A stretch of DNA of 64,000 nt from Meiothermus sp. (GTDB taxonomy: Bacteria; Deinococcota; Deinococci; Deinococcales; Thermaceae), in NCBI GenBank assembly GCA_026004095.1, contig BPIL01000013.1, forward strand, positions 1 to 64,000. The letters are read 5' to 3'. The stretch's first letter is position 1. Each line of letters opens with the position of its first letter. The position numbers and the translations under genes are program-made. This document shows positions 8,791 through 21,257 of the stretch, one piece after another. Below the pieces are notes generated by a model, which saw only the letters and a list, made by a program, of their open reading frames with translations, made no database searches and was not told the origin of the DNA.

Positions 8791-8810
8791 CGCAGGAAAT
8801 TATACCTGCG
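8791..8810 (-). promoter_or_regulatory. Promoter and candidate autoregulatory operator of the crp-like gene
   Basis: CGCAGG (8791-8796) and CCTGCG (8805-8810) form a perfect inverted repeat with an 8-nt AT-rich spacer. The spacer contains the TATAAT -10 box on the minus strand, so a bound dimer would cover the promoter. Confidence 0.55.
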
Positions 8811-8855
8811 GTCATATGCGGCTTTGGTAATGAGCTCTGTGTTGTGTGACTGGGC

Positions 8856-10245
<1,390 letters not shown>

Positions 10246-10255
10246 TCACCAAAGT

Positions 10256-11439
10256 TTAGATTTCCAGGGTTAGCCGTACGGGGTTTTCGATGAGTTCCTT
10301 GATGCGCTTGAGGAAGGTGACGGCCTCCCGCCCATCCACAATGCGGTGATCGTAGGAAAGGGCCAGGTTCATCATCGGGCGGATGACCACCGCGCCGTTT
10401 TTGGCAACCGGACGCTCGACGATGGCGTGCATGCCCAGAATGCCCACCTGGGGCGGATTGAGAATGGGCGTGGAGTTGAGCGAGCCGTAGATGCCCCCGT
10501 TGGTGATGGTGAAGGTGCCGCCCATTAACTCTTCGGGTTTGATTTTCTTTTCCCGTACCCTGGCTCCAAAGTCGGCGATCACCGCCTCAATCTGGGCCAT
10601 CGAGAGCCGATCGGCATCGCGAATCACCGGTACCACCAGGCCTTCGCCCCCGCCCACGGCGATGCCGATGTCGTAGTAGCGGTGGTAAACGATATCGGTT
10701 CCGCGGATTTCGGCGTTGAGCTGCGGGATTTCCTGCAGGGCCTGCACCACCGCTTTTACAAAAAAGCTCATAAAGCCCAGCTTGAAGCCGTATTTTTTCT
10801 GGAAGGCCTCGCCGTACTCCTTGCGCAGCTCCATCACCGCGCTCATATCGGCCTCGTTGAAGGTGGTGAGCATGGCGGTGTTCTGCTTGGCTGCCAGCAA
10901 ACGCTCGGCGATGCGGCGGCGCAGGGGGGTCATGGGCACCACATCCTCGCGGCGTTCGCCCTTTTGCACGGCGGGGGCGCTGGGGCGCGGGCGTGGGTTG
11001 GGGGCGGGGGGCGGTGTGGTTACCGCTCGCTGCACGTCTTCTTTCAAGACCCGGCCGCCGGGGCCGCTCCCAGGGATGCTCGAGGCCTGCAAACCGGCCT
11101 GCGCCGCCAGCCGCTCGGCCGCTGGCATCACCTTGCTTTCGGTGCCGCGGCCTGGCTGGGGGCGGGTGCGCTCTGGGTGGGGGCGCTGCTCGAGGCCTCG
11201 GCGGCGCCTTCTTCCAGCAGGGCTACCACATCGCCCACCTTGGCCTGTCCGCTGGGGATGAGGATTTTGCTCAGCCGCCCGGCCACCGGCGCGGGTAGCT
11301 CGAGGGTGGCTTTATCGGTAACCAGTTCCACCAGGGGCTCATCAACCTTAACCGTGTCCCCTTCCTTCTTAAGCCACTGACCAATCTCAACTTCGGTGAT
11401 GGACTCGCCAACTGCAGGTATTTTCAGTTCTAAGGCCAT
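10256..11439 (-). pseudogene. sucB: 2-oxoglutarate dehydrogenase E2 (dihydrolipoyl succinyltransferase), frameshifted
   Basis: E2 forms the core of the 2-oxoglutarate dehydrogenase complex and transfers succinyl groups to CoA. The lipoyl domain (residues 1-80; lipoate Lys in VTDKATLE) and an Ala/Pro linker are in one frame, ending at a TGA at 11128-11130. The E3-binding domain ([13 protein letters not shown]) and catalytic domain (with SYDHRIVDG) continue in another frame. AAAGCAAGGTGATG spans the break; one more A restores a protein of about 394 aa. As written, the stop overlaps an ATG (TGATG) with AAGG just before it, so two coupled polypeptides are possible. The true start is ATG 11439, 31 nt after sucA. 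Confidence 0.85.
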
Positions 11440-11470
11440 ACTATCTCCACTCAAGCTGGGTAACTTTACC

Positions 11471-14194
<2,724 letters not shown>

Positions 14195-14259
14195 GATTTC
14201 CTAGTCTACTAGGTTCTGGCCCAAAAAAACGTATCGGCTCACCGTCCGCCTGCCTGCCC

Positions 14260-14544
14260 TCAGACCAGGGCATCTACCTGCGCGGCGGCCTCGAGGTCGA
14301 GCGGTGTCACCCCCCCTGCCGAGTGCGTTACGTAGGCCACCTTAACCCGGCACCACATGATTTCCAGGCTATCGGGGTGGTGGTTGGTTTTTTCCGCCAG
14401 CAGCGCCACCCTGACAGCAAAACCGACCCCATGGGCGTAGGAATCGAACGTATAAGTCTTTTCGATCCGACCCTGCGTGAGCTGCCATCCGGGCAGGTTT
14501 TTCAAAGCGTTTTCGATCTCTTTCTCGCCGAGCTTGGCCGCCAT
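14260..14544 (-). CDS. phhB: 4a-hydroxytetrahydrobiopterin dehydratase (pterin carbinolamine dehydratase)
   Basis: This 94-aa protein is of normal length for the family, which dehydrates 4a-hydroxytetrahydropterin or assists molybdopterin-related chemistry in bacteria. The hallmark region [18 protein letters not shown], with the two active-site histidines, is clear, preceded by [18 protein letters not shown]. The start at 14544 is fixed by a strong GAGGAGGT 6 nt upstream. It lies alone between sucA and the divergent rplM promoter. Its link to the molybdenum hydroxylase genes 10 kb away is not shown. Confidence 0.92.
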   Translation of the reverse strand: MAAKLGEKEIENALKNLPGWQLTQGRIEKTYTFDSYAHGVGFAVRVALLAEKTNHHPDSLEIMWCRVKVAYVTHSAGGVTPLDLEAAAQVDALV

Positions 14545-14630
14545 AAGCAAACCTCCTCTCCACTACGTTACGCCTTTTGGGCCTCTCAGAATGAGGTGGG
14601 ATATGAAAAGCGCGCCCTGAGCCGTACAGA

Positions 14631-14660
14631 TTGCAAAGCGCTAAAACGCTGTGCTATACT
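14631..14660 (+). promoter_or_regulatory. Promoter of rplM-rpsI
   Basis: TTGCAA at 14631-14636 and TATACT at 14655-14660 are 18 nt apart. The predicted start point, near 14667, puts the large leader hairpin almost at the mRNA 5' end. Confidence 0.7.
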
Positions 14661-14670
14661 CCTCGCTGGT

Positions 14671-14712
14671 GCCTTTTTTGGGCTGGTCGCCCCGAGCCAC
14701 CCAAACAAAGGC
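14671..14712 (+). ncRNA. Candidate rplM (L13) leader hairpin
   Basis: In this 42-nt segment GCCTTT-TTTGGG-TGG-TCG pairs with CGA-CCA-CCCAAA-AAAGGC to give 18 base pairs. Three single-base bulges interrupt it (C14683, G14696, C14706), and the loop is CCC. It begins a few nt after the predicted transcript start and about 55 nt before the L13 start codon. It has no U-run after it, so it is not an ordinary terminator. Ribosomal protein operons are often autoregulated by such leaders; this role is inferred. Confidence 0.55.
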
Positions 14713-14766
14713 AAATCACAGTCCGCGACGGCGTTGGTAGGCGCTGGCGCAAAAATGGAGACAGCA

Positions 14767-15195
14767 GTGTTCAAGACCTACGTGCCTGAACCCAAAGAAC
14801 CCGGCTGGGTGCTCATCGATGCCGCAGGCCAGCCCATCGGTCGGGTGGCTTCCAAAATTGCTGCAATACTGCGTGGCAAGCACAAACCCGACTTCACCCC
14901 CAACATGGCTATGGGCGACTGCGTGGTGGTGATCAACGCGGATAAAGTGGTGCTGACGGGCTCCAAACCCCGAACCAAAGTCTACACCCGCTACTCTGGT
15001 TATCCTGGCGGCCTGAAGCGAACCGTGGCTGCTGTGATGCTGGCCGAAAAGCCGGTTAAGGCGGTGGAGCACGCGGTTAAGGGCATGCTCCCTAAAGGCA
15101 CCCTCGGTAACATCATGTTCCGCCGCTTGAAGGTTTACGCTGGAGCCACCCACCCCCATGCGGCCCAGAAGCCCGTAAAGATGGAGGTTGAATAA
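14767..15195 (+). CDS. rplM: 50S ribosomal protein L13
   Basis: This protein of about 142 aa is an early-assembling large-subunit protein. Family motifs are [47 protein letters not shown] and GMLPKG. The GTG at 14767 is chosen because GGAG lies 6 nt upstream and the product then begins FKTYVPEP, close to Thermus L13; ATG 14755 would add four residues. The stop overlaps the rpsI start (TAATG), so the two are translationally coupled. The leader hairpin upstream is the likely control point. Confidence 0.95.
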   Translation: MFKTYVPEPKEPGWVLIDAAGQPIGRVASKIAAILRGKHKPDFTPNMAMGDCVVVINADKVVLTGSKPRTKVYTRYSGYPGGLKRTVAAVMLAEKPVKAVEHAVKGMLPKGTLGNIMFRRLKVYAGATHPHAAQKPVKMEVE

Positions 15196-15581
15196 TGGAA
15201 CAGTACTACGGAACGGGCCGTCGCAAGACCAGTGTGGCCCGGGTGTTTTTGCGCCCTGGCAGCGGAAAAATTGAAATTAACGGCGTTCCTTTCGCCGACT
15301 ACTTTGGTGGCCTGGTCAAGGCCGTAACGGCCCTCGAGCCCCTGCGCCGGGTTGATGCCACCAACCGCTTCGACGCTTTCATTACCGTGCGCGGTGGTGG
15401 TAAGGCCGGCCAGGTGGATGCCATTCAGCTCGGCATCGCCCGGGCCCTGGTCAACTACAACAGCGATCTGCGGGCCAAGCTCAAGCCGGCTGGGTTGCTG
15501 TCCCGCGACCCGCGCGAGGTGGAGCGTAAGAAATACGGTAAGCACAAAGCCCGTAGGGCTCCGCAGTACAGCAAACGCTAA
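15195..15581 (+). CDS. rpsI: 30S ribosomal protein S9
   Basis: This 128-aa small-subunit head protein begins YYGTGRRKTSVARVFL and ends in the conserved basic tail KARRAPQYSKR, which reaches the P-site tRNA. Length is normal. It overlaps the L13 stop by one base, in the universal rplM-rpsI pair, and is followed by a strong terminator. Confidence 0.97.
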   Translation: MEQYYGTGRRKTSVARVFLRPGSGKIEINGVPFADYFGGLVKAVTALEPLRRVDATNRFDAFITVRGGGKAGQVDAIQLGIARALVNYNSDLRAKLKPAGLLSRDPREVERKKYGKHKARRAPQYSKR

Positions 15582-15597
15582 ACGCTGGTATGTTCTA

Positions 15598-15624
15598 TCC
15601 CCACCCTCGGGTGGGGTTTTTTTG
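15598..15624 (+). terminator. Rho-independent terminator of rplM-rpsI
   Basis: CCCCACC and GGTGGGG flank a short TCG-type loop and are followed by TTTTTTT. Confidence 0.9.
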
Positions 15625-15638
15625 TATGCTGATAGACC

Positions 15639-16109
15639 ATGGATAAGCTAGAACTCAAGCGCATCGTAGCTGCCCACGACTGGCTTTGGGATCAGTGGTG
15701 GCCTGCTTTGCGGGCGCTTCCTTTGGAACAGGCACAGCGAGCAGTGGGTGGTTCGTTCCCCAGCGTATCAGCGACCGCCGCCCATATGGTCTGGGCCGAG
15801 GCCACCTGGCTCGAGCGCTTGCTGGGCTATGCGGCTGTGCAAGCCCCAGCCAGCCCGGCCGACCTCGAGGTTGTGCACGAACTCTGGCAGCAGGTGGCTG
15901 CAAAGCGAAAAAGCTGGCTCGAGGCCGCCGACCCAGATGCCCGCATCACCTACACCTATTCGGGCGGAACTGCCACCAACACTGTGGCCGAGATCGTCCT
16001 GCACTTTATCAGCCACGCCCATTTTCACCGGGGCCAGCTAGCCAGCCAGATGAGGCTGCTGGGCCTCCAGCCCCCGTCCGCACACTTAATTGGCTTTTTC
16101 AGGCTCTAA
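15639..16109 (+). CDS. DinB family protein
   Basis: This 156-aa four-helix-bundle protein fits the DinB/YfiT-like metalloenzyme superfamily. The metal-binding histidines appear as AHDWLWDQWW near residue 12 and the HFISHAHFHRGQ motif near residue 130. The substrate is unknown; relatives include thiol transferases and damage-induced proteins. TATGCT at 15625-15630 lies 8 nt before the ATG, indicating a leaderless mRNA starting just after the rpsI terminator. Its stop codon overlaps the palindrome upstream of the response regulator. Confidence 0.85.
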   Translation: MDKLELKRIVAAHDWLWDQWWPALRALPLEQAQRAVGGSFPSVSATAAHMVWAEATWLERLLGYAAVQAPASPADLEVVHELWQQVAAKRKSWLEAADPDARITYTYSGGTATNTVAEIVLHFISHAHFHRGQLASQMRLLGLQPPSAHLIGFFRL

Positions 16110-16127
16110 ATGCCTCATGACATTTAG
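16106..16127 (+). promoter_or_regulatory. Inverted repeat upstream of the response regulator
   Basis: CTAAATG (16106-16112) and CATTTAG (16121-16127) are perfect inverted repeats around 8 nt. The element lies 17 bp before the TACACT -10 box (16144-16149) of the response regulator gene, where a regulator could contact polymerase. Operator function is inferred. Confidence 0.45.
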
Positions 16128-16157
16128 CTGACCAAACCACGGCTACACTAAATAGGG

Positions 16158-16826
16158 ATGTCGAAACTGCTGCTGGTCGAGGACGAACCCTCTGTGCGGC
16201 TGGGGCTCCGCCTTTCGCTTTCGAAGGCCGGGCATCAGGTGCTGGAAGCAGCCACGGCTGCGGAAGCCTGGGAGAAGATGCCAGCCGCCGATCTGGTCAT
16301 ACTGGACTGGATGTTGCCGGATGAACCCGGTCTGCGCCTGCTGGAGCGCCTGCGCCGCGATGGGCGCTATGAACAGCTACCGGTGCTGATGCTTACCGCC
16401 CGGGCTGGTGAGCAGGATCGCGTGGAGGGGCTGACCCGTGGAGCTGACGATTACCTGACAAAACCCTTCTCCACCCCAGAGCTTATCGCGCGGGTGCAGG
16501 CCTTGCTGCGCCGGGTTGGCAAGAGCGGTCGCCTCGAGCGCGGGGCCCTAAGCCTCGACCTGGAGCGGCACCAGGCGTTCCTGGATGGTCACAGCCTCGA
16601 GCTTACCCGGCGGGAGTTTGAACTACTGGCTTTTTTGGCGCGGCATCCAGGGCGGGTTTATACCCGTGAAGAACTCCTTGAGCGGGTCTGGGGGCAGGAG
16701 TTTCTGGGCACGGCTCGAACGGTGGATCAGCACATCGCCCAACTGCGGGATAAACTGAGTGAAGACCCCAAGGCCCCACGCTTTCTGGAAACCCTGCGGG
16801 GGGTTGGTTATCGCTTCAGGGAGTGA
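16158..16826 (+). CDS. phoB: Response regulator, OmpR/PhoB family
   Basis: This 222-aa protein has a receiver domain (residues 1-115; LLVEDEPSVRLGL, phospho-acceptor Asp in LVILDWMLPDEPG, Lys in YLTKPFSTPELI) and an OmpR winged helix (about 130-222; LTRREFELLAFLARHPGRVYTREELLERVWG). A TACACT box 8 nt before the ATG points to a leaderless start. The histidine kinase gene begins 6 nt after its stop, and phoU follows, so a phosphate-response role (PhoB) is inferred from context. Confidence 0.88.
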   Translation: MSKLLLVEDEPSVRLGLRLSLSKAGHQVLEAATAAEAWEKMPAADLVILDWMLPDEPGLRLLERLRRDGRYEQLPVLMLTARAGEQDRVEGLTRGADDYLTKPFSTPELIARVQALLRRVGKSGRLERGALSLDLERHQAFLDGHSLELTRREFELLAFLARHPGRVYTREELLERVWGQEFLGTARTVDQHIAQLRDKLSEDPKAPRFLETLRGVGYRFRE

Positions 16827-16832
16827 GGCTGT

Positions 16833-17795
16833 GTGAAAGAAACCCTCTTGCAGACGGCTTGGGAGATGGCCCGTGAGGGGGTGGTTGTTCACGCCGAGGG
16901 CCGGGTGGTTTACCTCAACCCGGTGGCGGCCCAACTGCTGGAGGTAGAGCGCGATAAGGTGCTGGGCCGCTCATTGCTGCTGGCCTTGCGGGATCACAAG
17001 CTCGAGGCGCTGTGCCGGATGGGTGGGGAGGCCACCCTCGAGGCCCGCAACCGCACCCTCTGGGTCAAGGCAGTGCCGGGGGTGCTGCTGCTCTGGGATA
17101 AAACCGAGGAACTACAGCGGGCCGAGGTGCTGGAGGAGTCCAGCCGGGTGCTGGCCCACGAGTTTCGCACCCCGGTGGCCGGGATGCTTTCGCTGTTGGA
17201 GGCGCTGCAAAACGGCCTCTCAGGGCCCGAGGCCCAGGAAGCCCTGCAGTTGCTGTACCAGGAAACCCACCGTCTGCGCCGGCTGGTCGAGGATCTCCCC
17301 CTCAACCGCCGCCCCTCGCAGAATCGCACCTTTGCCCTCGAGGAATTGCAAGGCCGCCTGGAGCGTTTTTTGGCGCCCCAGCTAGCACAAAAGTCGGCCT
17401 GGATTCGCTGGCAGATGCCCCATACCGTCTGGGCCAACCCGGACGCGGTGTACCAGGCTTTGCTCAACCTGCTCGACAACGCCATCAAGTACGGCACAGG
17501 CTCGGAAATCGTTGTGGAGAGCGGTCAGAACAACCAGGGGGTATGGCTCGAGGTTCGCAACCGGGGCCAGCCCCTCGAGGACTTTGAACGGCTGTTCGTA
17601 GCGGGGCAACGGGGCATGCATGCGGCCAACGTGCGGGGCACCGGTCTTGGACTGGCCCTGGTGCGCCGGTTGGCCGCGGGCTGGGGCGGTACGGCCTACG
17701 GGCGCGCCCTGGAGGACGGCAACGCTTTTGGCCTGACCTTTCCGATTGGAGCGGGGGCCACCCCAGACCGCTCAACAACCCAGGTGCCTGCGTAA
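16833..17795 (+). CDS. phoR: Cytosolic PAS-domain sensor histidine kinase, PhoR-like
   Basis: This 320-aa kinase has an N-terminal PAS-like domain (about residues 5-90), a HisKA dimerisation helix with the phosphorylated His in VLAHEFRTPVAG near residue 110, and a HATPase domain with NLLDNAIKYG and RGTGLGLALV. No transmembrane segment is seen, unlike classical PhoR. The G1 box (DxGxG) is altered to NRGQP, a deviation in the ATP pocket. It starts at GTG 16833 after GGGAGTGAGG. It pairs with the upstream response regulator and with phoU. Confidence 0.86.
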   Translation: MKETLLQTAWEMAREGVVVHAEGRVVYLNPVAAQLLEVERDKVLGRSLLLALRDHKLEALCRMGGEATLEARNRTLWVKAVPGVLLLWDKTEELQRAEVLEESSRVLAHEFRTPVAGMLSLLEALQNGLSGPEAQEALQLLYQETHRLRRLVEDLPLNRRPSQNRTFALEELQGRLERFLAPQLAQKSAWIRWQMPHTVWANPDAVYQALLNLLDNAIKYGTGSEIVVESGQNNQGVWLEVRNRGQPLEDFERLFVAGQRGMHAANVRGTGLGLALVRRLAAGWGGTAYGRALEDGNAFGLTFPIGAGATPDRSTTQVPA

Positions 17796-17817
17796 ACTAA
17801 ATGTACAAGGAGTCTAT

Positions 17818-18480
17818 ATGCGTGAAATTCTAGACCGGGAACTCAACCAGCTCACCGAGCAGACCATCCGCATGATCTCGCTGGTGCGCGATATGACCGA
17901 GAAAAGCGCCAAGGCGCTTAGCGATCAAAATCCGCACATGGCGCAGGAGATCATCTCGCAAGATGCGCAGGTGGATGCCATGGAGCTGGAGATCGAATCC
18001 AGAACCATCACCCTGATCGCCCGGCAGAGCCTGGTGGCTTCCGATCTGCGCTTTGCCTTTACTATCATCAAGGCCCTGACCGACCTCGAGCGGGCCGCGG
18101 ACTATGCCGCTCATGTCGCCGAGGATGTAATTGTGCTGGCTAAGGAGCCGCCGCTCAAAAACTACATCACCCTCCCCGATATGGGGCGTCGCCTGGCCCT
18201 CATGCTGGATCTGATCTCGAAGGCCTTCGCCGAGCGGGACATTGAGGCGGCTAAAGAGGTGTTCCGCCGCGACGACGAGATCGATGCGCTTTACGAGGAG
18301 GTCTCGCGTGAGCTTCTGACCTACATGATGGAAGACCCCCGCACCATCACCAAGGCGCTTACGCTGGGCCGGGTGGCCCGCAGCTACGAGCGGCTGGGCG
18401 ACCACCTCGAGAACATCTCGGAGCGCATTATCTACTGGCTTACCGGAAAGATGGAGAAAAAGCCCGAAGACATATACTGA
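17818..18480 (+). CDS. phoU: Phosphate signalling protein PhoU
   Basis: This 220-aa protein has two three-helix PhoU repeats (about residues 10-100 and 115-210), with the metal-binding patterns DLERAADYAAHVAE and YERLGDHLENISE. PhoU connects phosphate transport to the PhoR kinase and represses the Pho response. ATG 17818 is preceded by AAGGAG. It is the third gene of a response regulator-kinase-phoU operon, 22 nt after the kinase. No pst transporter genes are in the window. Confidence 0.94.
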   Translation: MREILDRELNQLTEQTIRMISLVRDMTEKSAKALSDQNPHMAQEIISQDAQVDAMELEIESRTITLIARQSLVASDLRFAFTIIKALTDLERAADYAAHVAEDVIVLAKEPPLKNYITLPDMGRRLALMLDLISKAFAERDIEAAKEVFRRDDEIDALYEEVSRELLTYMMEDPRTITKALTLGRVARSYERLGDHLENISERIIYWLTGKMEKKPEDIY

Positions 18481-18574
18481 GACCGGAAAAAGGGGGGTGG
18501 TTTCCTCACCGCCCTCATCTTTTCTTTGGCTGCTTCATCCTGTAGACTTTTGCTTTGGGTACGAGGAGGAATAG

Positions 18575-19129
18575 ATGATCAGCGTAACGGATCTCCGGAA
18601 CGGAACCAAAGTCAAAATGGATGGGGCGCTGTGGCAGTGCATTGAGTACCAGCACCAGAAAATTGGGCGCGGCGGCGCTAAAGTGGTGGCTAAGTTCAGG
18701 AACCTCGAGACCGGGGCCACGGTTGAGCGCTCCTTCAACTCCGGTGAGAAGCTCGAGGATATCTATGTCGAGACCAAGGATCTTCAGTACCTCTACCCGG
18801 AGGGCGACGAGCTGGTATTCATGGACTTGGAGACCTACGAGCAGTTCCACGTGCCGCGGGAGATCTCCGAGGCCACCAAGTTTCTCAAAGAAGGCATGAC
18901 CGTGCAGGGCGCCATGTACAACGGCCGTCCGCTGGATATCACCCTGCCCGCTTCGGTGGAGCTCAAAATTGTCGATACGCCCCCCGGGGTGCGCGGTGAT
19001 ACCGTCTCTGGTGGTACCAAGCCCGCCACCCTCGAGACCGGGGCGGTGGTGCAGGTGCCGCTGTTTGTCGAGGCCGGGGAGGTCATCCGGGTGGATACCC
19101 GCAGCGGGGAGTACCTGGGCCGGGCCTGA
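18575..19129 (+). CDS. efp: Translation elongation factor P
   Basis: This 184-aa three-domain factor rescues ribosomes stalled at proline runs. The KOW-like domain holds the tip loop QKIGRGGAK, with Arg at residue 32, the position modified in some bacteria; Thermus also has Arg there. The C-terminal OB domain ends RVDTRSGEYLGRA as usual. GAGGAGG lies 5 nt before the ATG. It is a single gene with its own terminator. Confidence 0.97.
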   Translation: MISVTDLRNGTKVKMDGALWQCIEYQHQKIGRGGAKVVAKFRNLETGATVERSFNSGEKLEDIYVETKDLQYLYPEGDELVFMDLETYEQFHVPREISEATKFLKEGMTVQGAMYNGRPLDITLPASVELKIVDTPPGVRGDTVSGGTKPATLETGAVVQVPLFVEAGEVIRVDTRSGEYLGRA

Positions 19130-19148
19130 ACCTTGGGGGCTCGCTTCT

Positions 19149-19176
19149 GACACTTGCCTTGCGGCAAGTGTTTTTT
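19149..19176 (+). terminator. Rho-independent terminator of efp
   Basis: CACTTGCC and GGCAAGTG form an 8-bp stem with a TTGC loop, followed by TTTTTTGTT. Confidence 0.93.
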
Positions 19177-19303
19177 GTTGGAGGCGGCGATCCGGCGCGC
19201 CTGCGGGGGGCCAGGCCGTCCGGGGTCAAACCGGCCCCGTGGCTTTATACTTCTATAGGCTACTTAGGAAGCTAGTCAGGTTAGTGCTGTTTCGGAGGCA
19301 GTC

Positions 19304-19801
19304 ATGAATGCAAAGGAACTAAAGTCTATCCTCCAAGCCTTGCAAGAACACGAGGTGGCCGAGCTGACCCTCGAGACCCCCGATTACAAACTAACAGTCA
19401 AGCGAGGTGGGGAGGTGCAGTATGTGGCCGCACCCGCCCCGGTGGTTGTCCAGCCTCAAGCAGTGCCGGCCTCGAGCCCGTCTCCAGTCCAGACCCCGGC
19501 TGAAACCCCTGCCCCAGCGCCCACACCCAGGCCCGAGGCGCCCAAGGAGGACACCAGCCGATACGTCGAGGTAAAAGCCCCCATTGTGGGTACTTTCTAT
19601 CGCGCACCCTCCCCCGAGGCCGAGCCTTTTGTCAAGGAAGGCGATCTGGTCAAGAAGGGGCAGGTCTTGTGCATCATCGAGGCTATGAAGCTCATGAACG
19701 AGATAGAAAGCGAAGTGTCCGGTGTGGTGCGCAAAATCCTGGTTTCTAATGGTGAGCCCATCGAGTACGGCCAGGTGCTTTTCCTGATCGAACCGGCCTG
19801 A
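19304..19801 (+). CDS. accB: Acetyl-CoA carboxylase biotin carboxyl carrier protein
   Basis: This 165-aa protein carries the biotin that shuttles CO2 in fatty acid synthesis. A short N-terminal region is followed by an Ala/Pro-rich linker (about residues 50-85) and the biotinyl domain (about 88-165), with the biotinylated Lys in [19 protein letters not shown] stands before ATG 19304, and a TATACT box lies at 19246-19251. accC starts 32 nt downstream, the usual accBC operon. The carboxyltransferase genes are elsewhere. Confidence 0.97.
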   Translation: MNAKELKSILQALQEHEVAELTLETPDYKLTVKRGGEVQYVAAPAPVVVQPQAVPASSPSPVQTPAETPAPAPTPRPEAPKEDTSRYVEVKAPIVGTFYRAPSPEAEPFVKEGDLVKKGQVLCIIEAMKLMNEIESEVSGVVRKILVSNGEPIEYGQVLFLIEPA

Positions 19802-19833
19802 GCAATCCACTGGCTCTACGAATAGAAGGTGCT

Positions 19834-21177
19834 ATGTTCAAGAAAATAATGGTGGCTAACCGAGGTGAGATTGCCCTGCGGGTCTTGCGGGCAGCCAGGG
19901 AGCTGGGGGTCAAGGTGGTGGTGGCCCACAGCGAGGCCGATAGCCAGTCCTTACCGGTTTTGCTGGCGGACGAGGCCATCTGCATCGGCCCGCCACCCTC
20001 CGCCCAGAGCTACCTTAACATCCCAAACCTCCTGTCGGCGGCCATCATCTCCGGCGCCGAAGCCATCCACCCGGGGTATGGTTTTCTGGCCGAAAACCCC
20101 CAGTTTGCCGAGATGTGCCGCGACCACGGTATCGTCTTTATAGGCCCGACCCCCGAGTCCATGCACAGCCTGGGCTCCAAGGCCGGTGGCCGGGAGATCG
20201 CGGCCAAATCCAATGTGCCCACCGTGCCCGGTACGGGTGTGTTGCGTTCGGTGGAGGAGGCCCTCGAGGCTGCCGAGCAGATCGGTTATCCGGTGCTGCT
20301 CAAAGCCAGCGCGGGGGGTGGGGGCCGGGGCCAGAAGGTGGTGCGCTCCTCCGAGGAGATGAAAACGGCTTTCGCCCAGGCCCAGGTCGAGGCCCAGAAC
20401 TACTTTTCCGATCCGTCGCTGATCCTGGAGAAGTACATCGAGCTTTTCCGCCATGTCGAGGTGCAGGTGCTGGGAGATGGCAAGGGCCATGTGGTGCACA
20501 TCGGTGAGCGGGACTGCTCCATCCAGCGCCGCAACCAGAAGCTCATCGAAGAGGCCCCGAGCCGCCTGGAGGAGCCTTTACGTCAGGAAATTCTGGCCGC
20601 CGGGGTGCGCCTAGCCAAATACGTCAACTACCAGGGGGCGGGCACCCTCGAGTTCATCGTAGATCCGGACGGCAACTTCTACTTTATGGAGATGAACACC
20701 CGCATCCAGGTGGAGCACTGCGTTTCAGAGATGATCTCGGGCCTGGATCTGGTCAAGTGGCAGATCAAAATTGCTGCGGGGGAGCCGTTCACCCTGCAAC
20801 AAGACGAGATCAAACTGCAGGGCCACGCTATCGAGTGCCGCATTAATGCCGAGGATTACGAAAAAGACTTCCGTCCGAGCATCGGCAAGATCGAGACGCT
20901 GCACTTCCCGGGCGGCCCGGGGGTGCGGGTGGACTCGCACCTATACGCTGGCTACACCATCCCACCCCATTACGACTCCCTGGTAGCCAAGATCATTGTG
21001 CACGGTGAAAACCGCGAAGAGGCGATTGCCCGTATGCGGCGGGCCCTGGCCGAAACGGTCATTGAAGGGCCTGGGGTCAGAACCACCGTACCCTTCCACC
21101 TGAAGGTCATGGACAACGCTTTCTATAAGCGGGGGGCGATTTACACCAATTTTGTCAGCACCCGGATGTCGGACTAG
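19834..21177 (+). CDS. accC: Acetyl-CoA carboxylase biotin carboxylase subunit
   Basis: This 447-aa ATP-grasp enzyme carboxylates the biotin on AccB. Visible features are the N-terminal fold [19 protein letters not shown], the glycine-rich ATP loop [14 protein letters not shown] near residue 160, [20 protein letters not shown] near residue 288 and the C-terminal domain starting near 335. It is full length and in frame. It is the second gene of accBC. Confidence 0.98.
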   Translation: MFKKIMVANRGEIALRVLRAARELGVKVVVAHSEADSQSLPVLLADEAICIGPPPSAQSYLNIPNLLSAAIISGAEAIHPGYGFLAENPQFAEMCRDHGIVFIGPTPESMHSLGSKAGGREIAAKSNVPTVPGTGVLRSVEEALEAAEQIGYPVLLKASAGGGGRGQKVVRSSEEMKTAFAQAQVEAQNYFSDPSLILEKYIELFRHVEVQVLGDGKGHVVHIGERDCSIQRRNQKLIEEAPSRLEEPLRQEILAAGVRLAKYVNYQGAGTLEFIVDPDGNFYFMEMNTRIQVEHCVSEMISGLDLVKWQIKIAAGEPFTLQQDEIKLQGHAIECRINAEDYEKDFRPSIGKIETLHFPGGPGVRVDSHLYAGYTIPPHYDSLVAKIIVHGENREEAIARMRRALAETVIEGPGVRTTVPFHLKVMDNAFYKRGAIYTNFVSTRMSD

Positions 21178-21257
21178 GGGCGTGGTGGGGTTCTAACTGT
21201 AGTCGGGCACTGGGATCGCGCATAAAAAAAGGTTATTCTACGCAGTTGGAGGTAGTT

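Noticed and set aside
14671-14712. The rplM leader hairpin as a plain terminator of the upstream gene
   Set aside because: The upstream gene phhB is on the opposite strand, no U-run follows, and a promoter precedes it directly.
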